A DNA stretch of 22,474 bases, taken from positions 1 through 22,474 of the forward strand of contig SBEK01000046.1 in assembly GCA_009668925.1 (NCBI GenBank), written 5' to 3'. The notes below the pieces were generated by a model, which saw nothing but the letters and a program-made list of their open reading frames with translations, made no database searches and was not told where the DNA came from. The DNA is from Deltaproteobacteria bacterium. Its GTDB lineage: Bacteria; Desulfobacterota; Syntrophia; Syntrophales; Smithellaceae. The position numbers and the translations under genes were made by a program. Positions 14,992 through 22,474 of the stretch are shown piece after piece; positions within the stretch are counted from its first letter, which is position 1, and every line of letters starts with the position of its first letter.

Positions 14992-16938
14992 CTAAAACGG
15001 CAGCGTGAAGAGAAATGTCGATCCCTTCCCCGGTCCGCCGCTTTCCGCCCATAACCGGCCGCCGTGCATTTCAGCCAGATTCCGCGCGACGGCCAGCCCC
15101 AGTCCCGACCCGGCATGCTTCCGGGCAAGCGCACTCTCCGCCTGAGAAAAAGGTTCGAATATCTTATCCATGTCTTCGGGTTTAATCCCGATGCCGTTAT
15201 CGGTCACGCTGATCTCCAGAATTTTACGTCCCGTCTTTTTGCCGGTTAACGCTTCCGGACCCTCGCCCGTTTTCAGGCAGGCGTTCAGGCTGATCTCACC
15301 CCCGTCTTCGGTAAACTTCACGGCGTTGGAGAGTAAATTGTAAAGGATCTGCTTGATTCTCCGCTCGTCGGCAACAATATTTTCGGGAATCTCATCAAAA
15401 TGCGTCTTCAAACGGATCCCGCGGCGCAGCGCATTATCCATGACAATGGACAGGCTTTGCGTAAGCAGGGCGACAAGATCAATCGGGGCAACCTTAATTT
15501 CCATTTTGCCCGCTTCGATCTTTTCTATATCCAGAATATCATCGACCAGGGAAAGCAGGTGCTGACTGCTCTGATAGACATCCGTCAGATATTCTTCCTG
15601 AATGCCATTGAGCTCTCCGAAGTTCTTTCCGAGGATCAATTCCGTAAAACCCATAATATGGTTCAAGGGGGTTCTGAGTTCATGACTCATGTTGGAAAGA
15701 AATTGACCCTTGGCTTCATTGGCCGCTTCCGCGGCAATCTTCGCCTGGTAAAGCTGCTCGGCGCGCTTGCGCTCCGCGATGTCCCGGGACACGCCCAGCA
15801 GCCCGACGGCCCGGCCATTTTCATCCCGCAGGAAAGAGGTCGTCACCTCGACCCAGCTGAGCGATCCGTCTTTATGATACAGTTCCACTTCCAGAGTTGC
15901 GGAGTAATTTGGATCGTTATTCCCCGCGGCCTCTCTGGCCAGCCCTTCCGCAAGCACGTTCATCACCCGGCCCGTGGATTCCCGGGATATGCTTTGTTCG
16001 AGCGGTATGGCCATCGCCTCCACGCCTGTAAAGCCCGTCATCCGCTCTACCGACGGGCTGACATACGTGAACTGCAGCGGATCCAGGCTCATCGTCCAGA
16101 TCGTATCCGTTACATTTTCAGCCAGGAGACGGTATCGCTGCTCGGACGCCTGCAGTTCCACCGTGTAGTTTTCCAGCCGCCGGTTGGTATTCGCCAGCTC
16201 TTGCGCCAGCTTTTTCACTTCTTCATATTTTTGTTGGATGAGCTGATTCGTTTCCTGCAGATCGTCAATGGCCTTCCGATAGACCCCGTATTGCTGAAAC
16301 AGGCGCTTCCAGAGCGGCGGTCTGTCTTTGGGCGTCCACTCGATCCGGTAGAGACATCCCTTGCTGCCGTAAGCCGGCTGGTCCGGCCATTCCCGCTCGC
16401 CATAAGCGTGGGCCGCCACCTGGCATTCCATCTCTTCCACACGGGCCGGCGGCATCCCGAATACGGTGGGGATGCCGGTGATGATTCCCCGGGTATAATC
16501 GCAATCGTGGCGGGTTTTCGTCGCGCCGTCGTGGTAGCGGTCCTCCAGGACCACAAAGGAATCACCGACCTCATGAATATAAACGTCGCCATTTGCTTTG
16601 AGCAGTCTGTTGTACCGCGGCGCCTGCGAATAGATCAGTTTCGGATTGCCCAGCAGGCGCGCGATCCGTTCCAGAATATTCAGGGACTGGTACCGGTCAG
16701 ACGCCAGGGCCATCTTGTAGACGGGATATTTGTCTCCCAGGATCTCCGACATCCGGGCGTAGAGGATATGGAGGAACTCGTGGGAAACCCAATTATTGTT
16801 ATCACAAAGATAGGCTTCATCCAGTACGAGATCCGTAAGCAGGTTTCCGAGCGACCCTTTCATCTCCCTGACATACATGATCAGAGTACGGGTAATCCGG
16901 CAGCTGATCTCTGGGGTGGTCGCCGACTCAAAATTCAT
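14992..16938 (-). CDS. PAS-containing sensor histidine kinase with unusual N-terminal sensor
   Basis: This soluble-looking kinase has about 648 residues. Residues 1-205 form a sensor domain that I cannot name, with C146 (HDCDYTRGIITGIPTVFG), C172 and C195 (GCLYRIEW). A coiled coil at about 225-265 is followed by a PAS domain (about 266-390) ending in GVSRDIAERKRAEQ. The HisKA phosphoacceptor is H419 in SNMSHELRTPLNH. The ATPase has an N-box (ILYNLLSNAVKF), G1 (DNGIGIKPED) and G2 (GSGLGLAVAR). I placed the start at ATG 16938. An open frame runs up to 17094 with a hydrophobic stretch (CMIVFFILFWYEIVIL), so a membrane-anchored longer form cannot be excluded. It precedes a stand-alone response regulator. 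Confidence 0.88.
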   Translation of the reverse strand: MNFESATTPEISCRITRTLIMYVREMKGSLGNLLTDLVLDEAYLCDNNNWVSHEFLHILYARMSEILGDKYPVYKMALASDRYQSLNILERIARLLGNPKLIYSQAPRYNRLLKANGDVYIHEVGDSFVVLEDRYHDGATKTRHDCDYTRGIITGIPTVFGMPPARVEEMECQVAAHAYGEREWPDQPAYGSKGCLYRIEWTPKDRPPLWKRLFQQYGVYRKAIDDLQETNQLIQQKYEEVKKLAQELANTNRRLENYTVELQASEQRYRLLAENVTDTIWTMSLDPLQFTYVSPSVERMTGFTGVEAMAIPLEQSISRESTGRVMNVLAEGLAREAAGNNDPNYSATLEVELYHKDGSLSWVEVTTSFLRDENGRAVGLLGVSRDIAERKRAEQLYQAKIAAEAANEAKGQFLSNMSHELRTPLNHIMGFTELILGKNFGELNGIQEEYLTDVYQSSQHLLSLVDDILDIEKIEAGKMEIKVAPIDLVALLTQSLSIVMDNALRRGIRLKTHFDEIPENIVADERRIKQILYNLLSNAVKFTEDGGEISLNACLKTGEGPEALTGKKTGRKILEISVTDNGIGIKPEDMDKIFEPFSQAESALARKHAGSGLGLAVARNLAEMHGGRLWAESGGPGKGSTFLFTLPF

Positions 16939-17220
16939 CTTATCAGAACCTGACTTAAACTCGTGGGTAAGAATAACTATTTCGTACCAAAAAAGTATAA
17001 AGAACACGATCATGCAAGTCAAAGGAAATCTGAATCGGGAGGACGCATTTGCCGTGCTGTAAGCGAACAGCGTACGGACGGGGCAACACGTCATTTATCT
17101 TTTCGGTTTTGTTATATAATTTACAGTGCACCGGTGTCAGCTTTCTCCCGGAAAGAACCCGCTTGGACTGCCTGCCGGAAAGAAAAATTCATGGTTTCGC
17201 GCCCGGCGAAAAGAAAACGA

Positions 17221-17248
17221 TTGACAGAATACTAAAATCCGCTATATT
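17221..17248 (+). promoter_or_regulatory. Sigma70-type promoter of the acyl-CoA ligase gene
   Basis: A perfect TTGACA (17221-17226) is followed after 16 bases by TATATT (17243-17248). The leader to the ATG at 17372 is about 115 bases. The 16939-17371 gap between divergent kinase and ligase genes otherwise holds nothing I can support, and the kinase promoter is not evident. Confidence 0.65.
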
Positions 17249-17371
17249 CAACCCAGTTTACGTTAAGTGGAACTTAACAGCATTTGTTTGAAATCATGCA
17301 TGAGGCCGCGGCCCGTTTATCGTCGGGAAACGACCTGATCGTGTTATCTCATTCTATGGCGAGGTGCTTTT

Positions 17372-19015
17372 ATGTCCGATTTTGTAAACAAGACAGTAGG
17401 AGAAGTGGTTAAAGAAACGGCCGGACGGTTTCCCGAAAATCCCGCCCTCATTTCACCTCAATTCAAAATTCGTCAAACCTACCGCGAATTCTATGACCAG
17501 TGCCGCAAGACGGCCCGGGGACTGATGGCGCTGGGGATTCAAAAGGGCGATCATGTTTCCGTCTGGACGACCAATATCCCGGAGTGGATCTATCTGCAAT
17601 CAGCCCTGGGGATGGTCGGCGGCGTGCTCGTTACGATCAATACCAATTATCAGTCGCATGAACTTCAATACATTCTCAAACAGTCCGATTCCACCACGCT
17701 GTTTCTGATCGACGCTTACCGCGACACCAGCTTTTACAACACGGTGCGGCGGATTCTGCCCGAGTTGGACCATCATCAGCCGGGACAACTGGTCTCTTCC
17801 CAGCTGCCGCTCATGAAAAACGTCGTCTACATCGGCGCCAGGGAAAACACGCCCGGCATGCTCGGCTTCTCCGACATGATTAAAAAGGGAGCAGCGGTTT
17901 CCGAAGCCGACCTGGAGGGCCGGATGGCATCGCTTCATGCCGACGATGTGATCAATATGCAGTATACCTCGGGAACAACAGGTTTTCCCAAAGGGGTGAT
18001 GCTTTCGCACGCCAATATCGTAAACAACGCCCGGATGGTGGGCGATGTCATGGGCATGACTGAACGCGACAGTCTCCTGATTCAGGTGCCCCTGTTTCAT
18101 TGCTTCGGCTGCGTCATGAGTACGCTCAACTGCATCTACCACGGCTCAGCCATGGTGGCCCTGGAATATTTCGACCCGGCGCAGGCCCTGGCGGCGATTG
18201 CCGCCGAGCGCTGCACGGCAATCAACGGCGTGCCGACCATGTTCGTGTCGATTTTAAACCACCCGGATTTCAGCAAATACGATCTGACGTCGCTGCGCAC
18301 CGGCATTATGGCGGGAGCCCCCTGTCCCGTGGAAACGATGAAACAGGTCCGCACCAACATGCATTGCCCCGAAATCGTCATCGCCTTCGGCCAGACGGAA
18401 TCGTCGCCCGTGATGACCATGACGCGCCGCGATGACCCGGTCGAACTGCGCGTGTCGACCGTCGGCCGGCTGCTGCCCGACATCGAGGGCAAGATTGTCG
18501 ATCAGGAAAGCGGACGCGACGCACCGCCTTCTACCCAGGGCGAAATCGTCACGCGCAGCGCCTGCGTGATGAAGGGCTACTACAAAATGCCGGAGGCGAC
18601 GGCCGATGCGATCGACAAAGACGGCTGGCTGCACACGGGCGATCTCGGCGAAATGGATCAAAACGGCTATTTCAAGGTTACAGGCCGGATCAAGGACATG
18701 ATCATCCGAGGCGGTGAAAATATTTATCCGCGGGAGCTGGAAGAATTTTTCTTTGCCCATCCGAAAGTAGCCAACGCGCAGGTCGTGGGAATTGCCGACA
18801 AAAAGTACGGGGAACAGGTTCTCGCGGTGATCCAGCTCAAAGAAGGTTTGTCGGCAACGCCGGAAGAATTTGCCGACTTCTGCAAAGGCAAAATCGCCCG
18901 TCATAAGATTCCCCGCTACTGGGAGTTTGTCAGGGAATTCCCGATGACGGCGAGCGGCAAGATTCAAAAATATAAGCTCAAGGAAATGTTTGAAGGGAAG
19001 TACAAGCAAGGCTGA
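17372..19015 (+). CDS. Acyl-CoA synthetase (AMP-forming, FadD/ACSF2-like)
   Basis: This 547-residue ANL enzyme would convert a medium-chain or related fatty acid to acyl-CoA in the cytoplasm. The P-loop YTSGTTGFPKG is at 198-208, the core FGQTESS at 339-345, TGD at 422-424, the hinge segment GRIKDMIIRGGENIYPRELEE at 438-458 and the catalytic lysine K530 in TASGKIQKYKL. The length is normal. The overall pattern resembles the ACSF2/medium-chain branch, but specificity is not readable. GAGGTG lies 5 bases before the ATG, and a strong promoter lies upstream. It is followed by a second ligase about 210 bases downstream, with a structured spacer between. Confidence 0.92.
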   Translation: MSDFVNKTVGEVVKETAGRFPENPALISPQFKIRQTYREFYDQCRKTARGLMALGIQKGDHVSVWTTNIPEWIYLQSALGMVGGVLVTINTNYQSHELQYILKQSDSTTLFLIDAYRDTSFYNTVRRILPELDHHQPGQLVSSQLPLMKNVVYIGARENTPGMLGFSDMIKKGAAVSEADLEGRMASLHADDVINMQYTSGTTGFPKGVMLSHANIVNNARMVGDVMGMTERDSLLIQVPLFHCFGCVMSTLNCIYHGSAMVALEYFDPAQALAAIAAERCTAINGVPTMFVSILNHPDFSKYDLTSLRTGIMAGAPCPVETMKQVRTNMHCPEIVIAFGQTESSPVMTMTRRDDPVELRVSTVGRLLPDIEGKIVDQESGRDAPPSTQGEIVTRSACVMKGYYKMPEATADAIDKDGWLHTGDLGEMDQNGYFKVTGRIKDMIIRGGENIYPRELEEFFFAHPKVANAQVVGIADKKYGEQVLAVIQLKEGLSATPEEFADFCKGKIARHKIPRYWEFVREFPMTASGKIQKYKLKEMFEGKYKQG

Positions 19016-19129
19016 TAGCCTATTAGTCCCTTGAGTACAAATTGTGCAGGATAGGAGTTCGCGGTCTGAGATGTACAAAAAGGTAAAAGACAGCGTTTTA
19101 ATCGAATATAAAACGGAGAAAAACATAAA

Positions 19130-19193
19130 ATGCCGAAGGCATACGATTTAAACCTACAGCCTGACAGGCTAAAGTCTAAAAGCCTTAAGGCTT
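19130..19193. repeat. Three consecutive short palindromes
   Basis: ATGCCGAAGGCAT (19130-19142), AGCCTGACAGGCT (19158-19170) and AAGCCTTAAGGCTT (19180-19193) follow one another with AT-rich spacers of 15 and 9 bases. They fill the space between the two acyl-CoA ligase genes. None has a following U-run. They could be a repeat element, an RNA-processing or stability structure between the two coding regions, or binding sites. Confidence 0.7.
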
Positions 19194-19224
19194 ATGCCGC
19201 AACAAATATCGAGAGGACTTTCAT

Positions 19225-20778
19225 ATGAGCAACATTTGTTTCCGCGACACAATCGGCGACATGGCAAGGCGCGCCGCGACAAAATACGGCGACAAGACCG
19301 CGATCATTTTCCGCGATCTGAAACTTTCCTTTTATGACCTTGAGCGCCAAGCCCGGCGCTTCGCCAATCTCATGACCCGTTACGGCGTCCAGAAAGGCGA
19401 CCGGGTGGCCGTCTATGCCTATAACTCCCACTATTACCCCATCAGCATGATCGGTCTCGCCAAGATCGGCGCCATTCAGGTGCCCATCAACTACATGCTC
19501 AACGCCGATGAAATAGCCTACGTGATCAACCATTCCGGTTCCAAGATCTTCATCGTGGAAGACATCCTCTACCCGATTATTGCCAAGGACCAGAATAAAT
19601 TTTCCACCGTGGAGAAGTGGGGGTTTCTCCCTCTGGGTGATTCTCTGGTTCCCGAGGGCTTTTTCAACCTGATCACGGAAATGGAGGCCATGCCGTATGA
19701 TGAACCCCAGGTGGACGTCAGCGCCGAAGATATCGTCCAAATTCCTTACACAAGCGGAACCGAGTCCAGACCCAAAGGCGCCATGCTCTCGCACCGGGCA
19801 CTCATGTCCCAGTATCACAGCTGCATTTTCGACGGCCAGTACGAAACGGACGACGTGAGCCTGCACGCCCTGCCCCTGTTTCACTGCGCCCAGCTCCACT
19901 GTTTCCTCATGCCGTATCTGTACATCGGGGCCACCAACGTGATCATGCACAGGGCCGACCCTCTCGAAATGATCCGGCTCATTGAAAAATATCAGATCAC
20001 CCATATGTTCGCCCCGCCCACCGTCTGGATCGGCATTTTGAACCATCCGGAATTCAAAAATTACAATCACCAGAGCCTGAAGAAGGCGGCGTACGGCGCG
20101 AGCATCATGCCGGTCGAAATCATCAAGCAGCTCGCCGTGACCTTCCGGGGCCTGAAGCTCTGGAACTATTACGGTCAGACCGAAATGGGGCCGGTGGCCA
20201 CCATCCTGAAGCCGGAAGATCAGCTGCTGAAGCCCGGCTCTGCCGGAAAACCGGTTTTGAATGTGGAAACGCGGCTCATGGACGACGACGGAAAATTCGT
20301 TCCGATCGGCGACGTCGGAGAGATCGTCCATCGTTCCGGCCACGTGATGACCGGCTACCTGAACGACCCGGAAAAAACGAATGAGGCGTTTGAATTCGGC
20401 TGGTTTCACAGCGGAGATCTGGGTCGGTTTGATGCGGACGGCTACCTGTACGTGGTGGACCGCAAGAAAGACATGATCAAGTCCGGCGGCGAAAACGTCG
20501 CTTCCCGTGAAGTCGAAGAAGTGCTTTATCAGTATCCGGGCATCGAGGAAGTGGCGGTCATCGGCCTGCCCGATCCCAAATGGATCGAGATTGTGGCGGC
20601 GGTTGTCGTGCCGAAGAAAGGCGCCTCGATCAGCGACAAGGAGATCATCGCTTACTGCAAAGAAAAACTGGCCGGCTTTAAATGCCCCAAGAAGGTGGTC
20701 ATCGCCGAGAAATTGCCAAAAAATCCCTCTGGAAAAATTCTGAAGCGCGAGTTAAAGCAGCAATACAGCGCATCATAA
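19225..20778 (+). CDS. Acyl-CoA synthetase (AMP-forming), second copy
   Basis: This 517-residue ANL enzyme is clearly distinct from the ligase before it. Its P-loop reads YTSGTESRPKG (175-185), where most family members have TSGTTGxPKG; the Gly after the second Thr is lost. The YGQTEMGP core, the HSGDLGRFD segment, DRKKDMIKSGGENVASREVEE and K504 in NPSGKILKREL are all present, so it is probably active. HSGD replaces the usual HTGD. AGAGG lies about 8 bases before the ATG. It ends 61 bases before the MerR regulator and may be cotranscribed with it. Its chain-length or aromatic preference is unknown. Confidence 0.91.
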   Translation: MSNICFRDTIGDMARRAATKYGDKTAIIFRDLKLSFYDLERQARRFANLMTRYGVQKGDRVAVYAYNSHYYPISMIGLAKIGAIQVPINYMLNADEIAYVINHSGSKIFIVEDILYPIIAKDQNKFSTVEKWGFLPLGDSLVPEGFFNLITEMEAMPYDEPQVDVSAEDIVQIPYTSGTESRPKGAMLSHRALMSQYHSCIFDGQYETDDVSLHALPLFHCAQLHCFLMPYLYIGATNVIMHRADPLEMIRLIEKYQITHMFAPPTVWIGILNHPEFKNYNHQSLKKAAYGASIMPVEIIKQLAVTFRGLKLWNYYGQTEMGPVATILKPEDQLLKPGSAGKPVLNVETRLMDDDGKFVPIGDVGEIVHRSGHVMTGYLNDPEKTNEAFEFGWFHSGDLGRFDADGYLYVVDRKKDMIKSGGENVASREVEEVLYQYPGIEEVAVIGLPDPKWIEIVAAVVVPKKGASISDKEIIAYCKEKLAGFKCPKKVVIAEKLPKNPSGKILKRELKQQYSAS

Positions 20779-20839
20779 ATATTTTCGGCATGGTTTTTTT
20801 ACGGCCGGAAGAAGGTTTATCCGCTGATCAGAGGTTATC

Positions 20840-21220
20840 ATGAGCGAAGAATTTACATCCATCGGAGAGCTCTCCAGGCAACTGGACATGAGCCAGCGGA
20901 CGATCCGCTATTACGAAGAAATCGGCCTGCTCAATTCCATCAAACGCGTGGAAGGCGGCCGCCGCATCTATACCGACGCCGATCTCAGACGCTTGAAGCT
21001 GATCAAGCGCCTGAAGATCATGGGCATGACGCTTTCGGAAATGCAGGAACTCGAGGCGATGTGGACGTACGAAAAGTCCAATGAAAAAGTGCTCAGACGT
21101 CTTCTGGAACTGCTCGGCAATCACTTGAAACGCCTCGACGAACGCATTGCCGACCTGGACATCCTCCGCCACGAAATCCGCGAATATCAGGAACGGATTT
21201 CCGTCAAGATCTCCAAATAG
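20840..21220 (+). CDS. MerR-family transcriptional regulator
   Basis: This 126-residue regulator has an N-terminal winged helix-turn-helix (IGELSRQLDMSQRTIRYYEEIGLL...RRIYTDADLRRL, residues about 8-55). A long dimerisation coiled coil spans residues 75-120. There is no cysteine anywhere, which rules out the thiol-metal sensing of MerR, CueR or ZntR. With no large effector domain, it may bind a small ligand or act as a simple dimeric regulator. It follows the acyl-CoA ligase by 61 bases and has its own AGAGG ribosome-binding sequence. Control of the neighbouring acid-activation genes is plausible, as for MerR-type regulators of fatty-acid or branched-chain catabolism, but it is inferred from position only. 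Confidence 0.9.
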   Translation: MSEEFTSIGELSRQLDMSQRTIRYYEEIGLLNSIKRVEGGRRIYTDADLRRLKLIKRLKIMGMTLSEMQELEAMWTYEKSNEKVLRRLLELLGNHLKRLDERIADLDILRHEIREYQERISVKISK

Positions 21221-21349
21221 ACGGCCTGCCGGGACGAGAGATGATATTCGCCGATACGCCGCAATTCCCCCCTGATGCTTGTTAAGCAGGCCTCCGGCCA
21301 TTTCTGCCGTTTCAGCATCCGTCAATTAACATACCGAATGAAATAGGCA

Positions 21350-21378
21350 TTGCCTGCCCTGCCGCCTTTCGGTATAAT
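21350..21378 (+). promoter_or_regulatory. Sigma70-type promoter upstream of meaB
   Basis: TTGCCT (21350-21355) is followed after exactly 17 bases by the consensus TATAAT (21373-21378). It lies about 130 bases before the meaB start, in a gap (21221-21506) that holds no gene I can support. Confidence 0.6.
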
Positions 21379-21506
21379 CGCCCAAAGACAAATCGACTTC
21401 TGTCAAAAAGACGTCCGGCAAAAACAGCTGGAGGCGCAGTGCAACGACGTTTTCTAAGGTGAGGACATAAGGAGCGGGGCGGAGAAGATCCGAAAGTGAG
21501 ATGACT

Positions 21507-22474
21507 ATGGAAAAACGAGATGTTCAACCCTACGTTCAAGGGGTTCTTGACCGGGACCGGCGAATGCTAGCCAAAACGATCACCCTCGTGGAAAGCTCTC
21601 TTCCGGCCGACCAGGAATTATCGCGGCAAATTCTCGACGCCCTGATGCCGTATACGGGAAAGGCCCTGCGCCTCGGAATCACGGGGCTTCCGGGCGCGGG
21701 CAAAAGCACGTTCATCGAAAGCTTCGGCACGATGCTGACCCAAAAAGGGTATCATGTGGCGGTTCTGGCGGTCGACCCCAGTTCGCCTAAAACAGGGGGG
21801 AGCATTCTCGCCGATAAAACCCGGATGGAAAAGCTGGCCGTCAATGACAAAGCGTTCATCCGTCCCTCCCCTTCCGGAAAAACCCTGGGCGGCGTCGCCC
21901 GCAAAACCCGCGAAACCATGCTGGTATGCGAAGCGGCAGGATTTGACGCGGTCATGATCGAAACCGTCGGCGTCGGACAATCGGAAGTCACCGTGGCCTC
22001 GATGGTCGACTTCTTTCTGGTGCTGATGATTGCCGGCGGCGGCGACGAATTGCAGGGTATTAAGAAGGGTGTCCTGGAACTGGCCGACGCCGTCGCCGTC
22101 AACAAAGCCGACGGCGACAATATCGAACGCGCCAAGATGGCCAGACGCCAGTACGAAATGGCGTTCCACCTGCTTTCACCTCCGTATCAGAATTGGTCGC
22201 CCCCCGTTGTAACGTGCAGTTCCATAACGATGGCGGGACTCGAAAATATCTTAAAGATCATCCTCGACCATCGTGAAAAGCTCACGGCCAGCGGAGAACT
22301 GCAGCATAAAAGGCGGGAGCAGTCCCGCGAGTGGCTCAAATTCATGGTCCGCGAGGGTGTGCAGGAATGGTTCTACGAAAGTCCCGCAGCCGCGAGCCTG
22401 GCCGAGTCGCTTGCGGACGTTGAAAAAGGGATTGTCACTCCCACGACCGCCGCCGCCCGCGTGCTGGATTGTCT
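21507..22474 (+). CDS. meaB: Methylmalonyl-CoA mutase-associated GTPase MeaB (ArgK), 3' end cut off
   Basis: This G3E-family P-loop GTPase protects and reloads the cobalamin cofactor of methylmalonyl-CoA or related acyl-CoA mutases. About 322 residues are visible and the frame is still open at the window end; the family is usually about 310-340 long, so little is missing. Visible motifs are Walker A (GLPGAGKSTF), DPSSPKTGGSILADKTRM, FIRPSPSGKTLGGVARKTRE, the switch region ETVGVGQSE, AGGGDELQGIKKG and the base-specificity motif NKAD. ATG 21507 is used; ATG 21501 is in frame, and neither has a strong ribosome-binding site. Its presence implies a mutase gene nearby and propionate, succinate or isobutyryl-type metabolism. 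Confidence 0.93.
   Translation, partial: MEKRDVQPYVQGVLDRDRRMLAKTITLVESSLPADQELSRQILDALMPYTGKALRLGITGLPGAGKSTFIESFGTMLTQKGYHVAVLAVDPSSPKTGGSILADKTRMEKLAVNDKAFIRPSPSGKTLGGVARKTRETMLVCEAAGFDAVMIETVGVGQSEVTVASMVDFFLVLMIAGGGDELQGIKKGVLELADAVAVNKADGDNIERAKMARRQYEMAFHLLSPPYQNWSPPVVTCSSITMAGLENILKIILDHREKLTASGELQHKRREQSREWLKFMVREGVQEWFYESPAAASLAESLADVEKGIVTPTTAAARVLDC

Noticed and set aside
15400..16953. 517-codon plus-strand frame opposite the histidine kinase
   Set aside because: The minus strand carries complete kinase motifs. The plus frame has low-complexity His/Arg-rich text and no ribosome-binding site.
19192..20409. 405-codon minus-strand frame opposite the second acyl-CoA ligase
   Set aside because: The plus strand encodes an unmistakable AMP-ligase; the opposite frame is a shadow.
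1..22474. CRISPR array, tRNA, rRNA or insertion-sequence transposase
   Set aside because: I saw no regularly spaced direct repeats, no cloverleaf or rRNA signature and no transposase motif in either strand.

Overview
The window reads as one end of an assembled contig from a Gram-negative, probably anaerobic bacterium. The LolA-like carrier, the lipoprotein signal, several acyl-CoA/AMP ligases and a MeaB-type GTPase suggest a syntrophic or deltaproteobacterial (Syntrophia/Desulfobacterota-like) source. That placement is inference from protein character and is not proven here. The first 30 bases are not genomic: they look like a Nextera mosaic end followed by the tail of an Illumina TruSeq adapter. 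The right edge cuts through the meaB gene.

Layout. (1) Positions 193-6570, all on the minus strand, hold a tight eight-gene operon read right to left: hot-dog dehydratase, ketoreductase, LolA-like carrier, outer-membrane-type lipoprotein, CrtI/CrtISO-like FAD desaturase, acyl carrier protein, ketosynthase and PlsC-like acyltransferase. A divergent AMP-ligase (6943-8331, plus strand) probably completes the set. Together these can activate a starter acid, elongate and unsaturate an ACP-bound chain, transfer it to a lipid or similar acceptor, and chaperone the product to the outer membrane. This resembles aryl polyene clusters, with a phytoene-desaturase-type enzyme added as in proposed ladderane clusters. 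It is the most interesting system here, and it may continue beyond the left contig end. (2) Positions 8332-10230 are a lower-GC accessory patch that begins with a perfect 34-bp palindrome and holds two unrecognised genes. (3) Positions 10302-12071 hold a cupin, a four-helix membrane protein and an exported metal-dependent cyclase-family hydrolase. (4) A degenerate inverted-repeat element and a good promoter precede an amidase (12421-13911). (5) A gene-poor stretch (13912-14525) is followed by a minus-strand histidine kinase and response regulator. (6) Positions 17372-21220 hold two acyl-CoA ligases separated by a run of three small palindromes, then a cysteine-free MerR regulator. (7) The 3' end holds meaB, implying methylmalonyl-CoA mutase metabolism nearby.

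Functionally, the right half looks like fatty-acid or carboxylic-acid activation with its regulator and cobalamin-mutase support. The left half looks like a specialised lipid or polyene pathway tied to the outer membrane.
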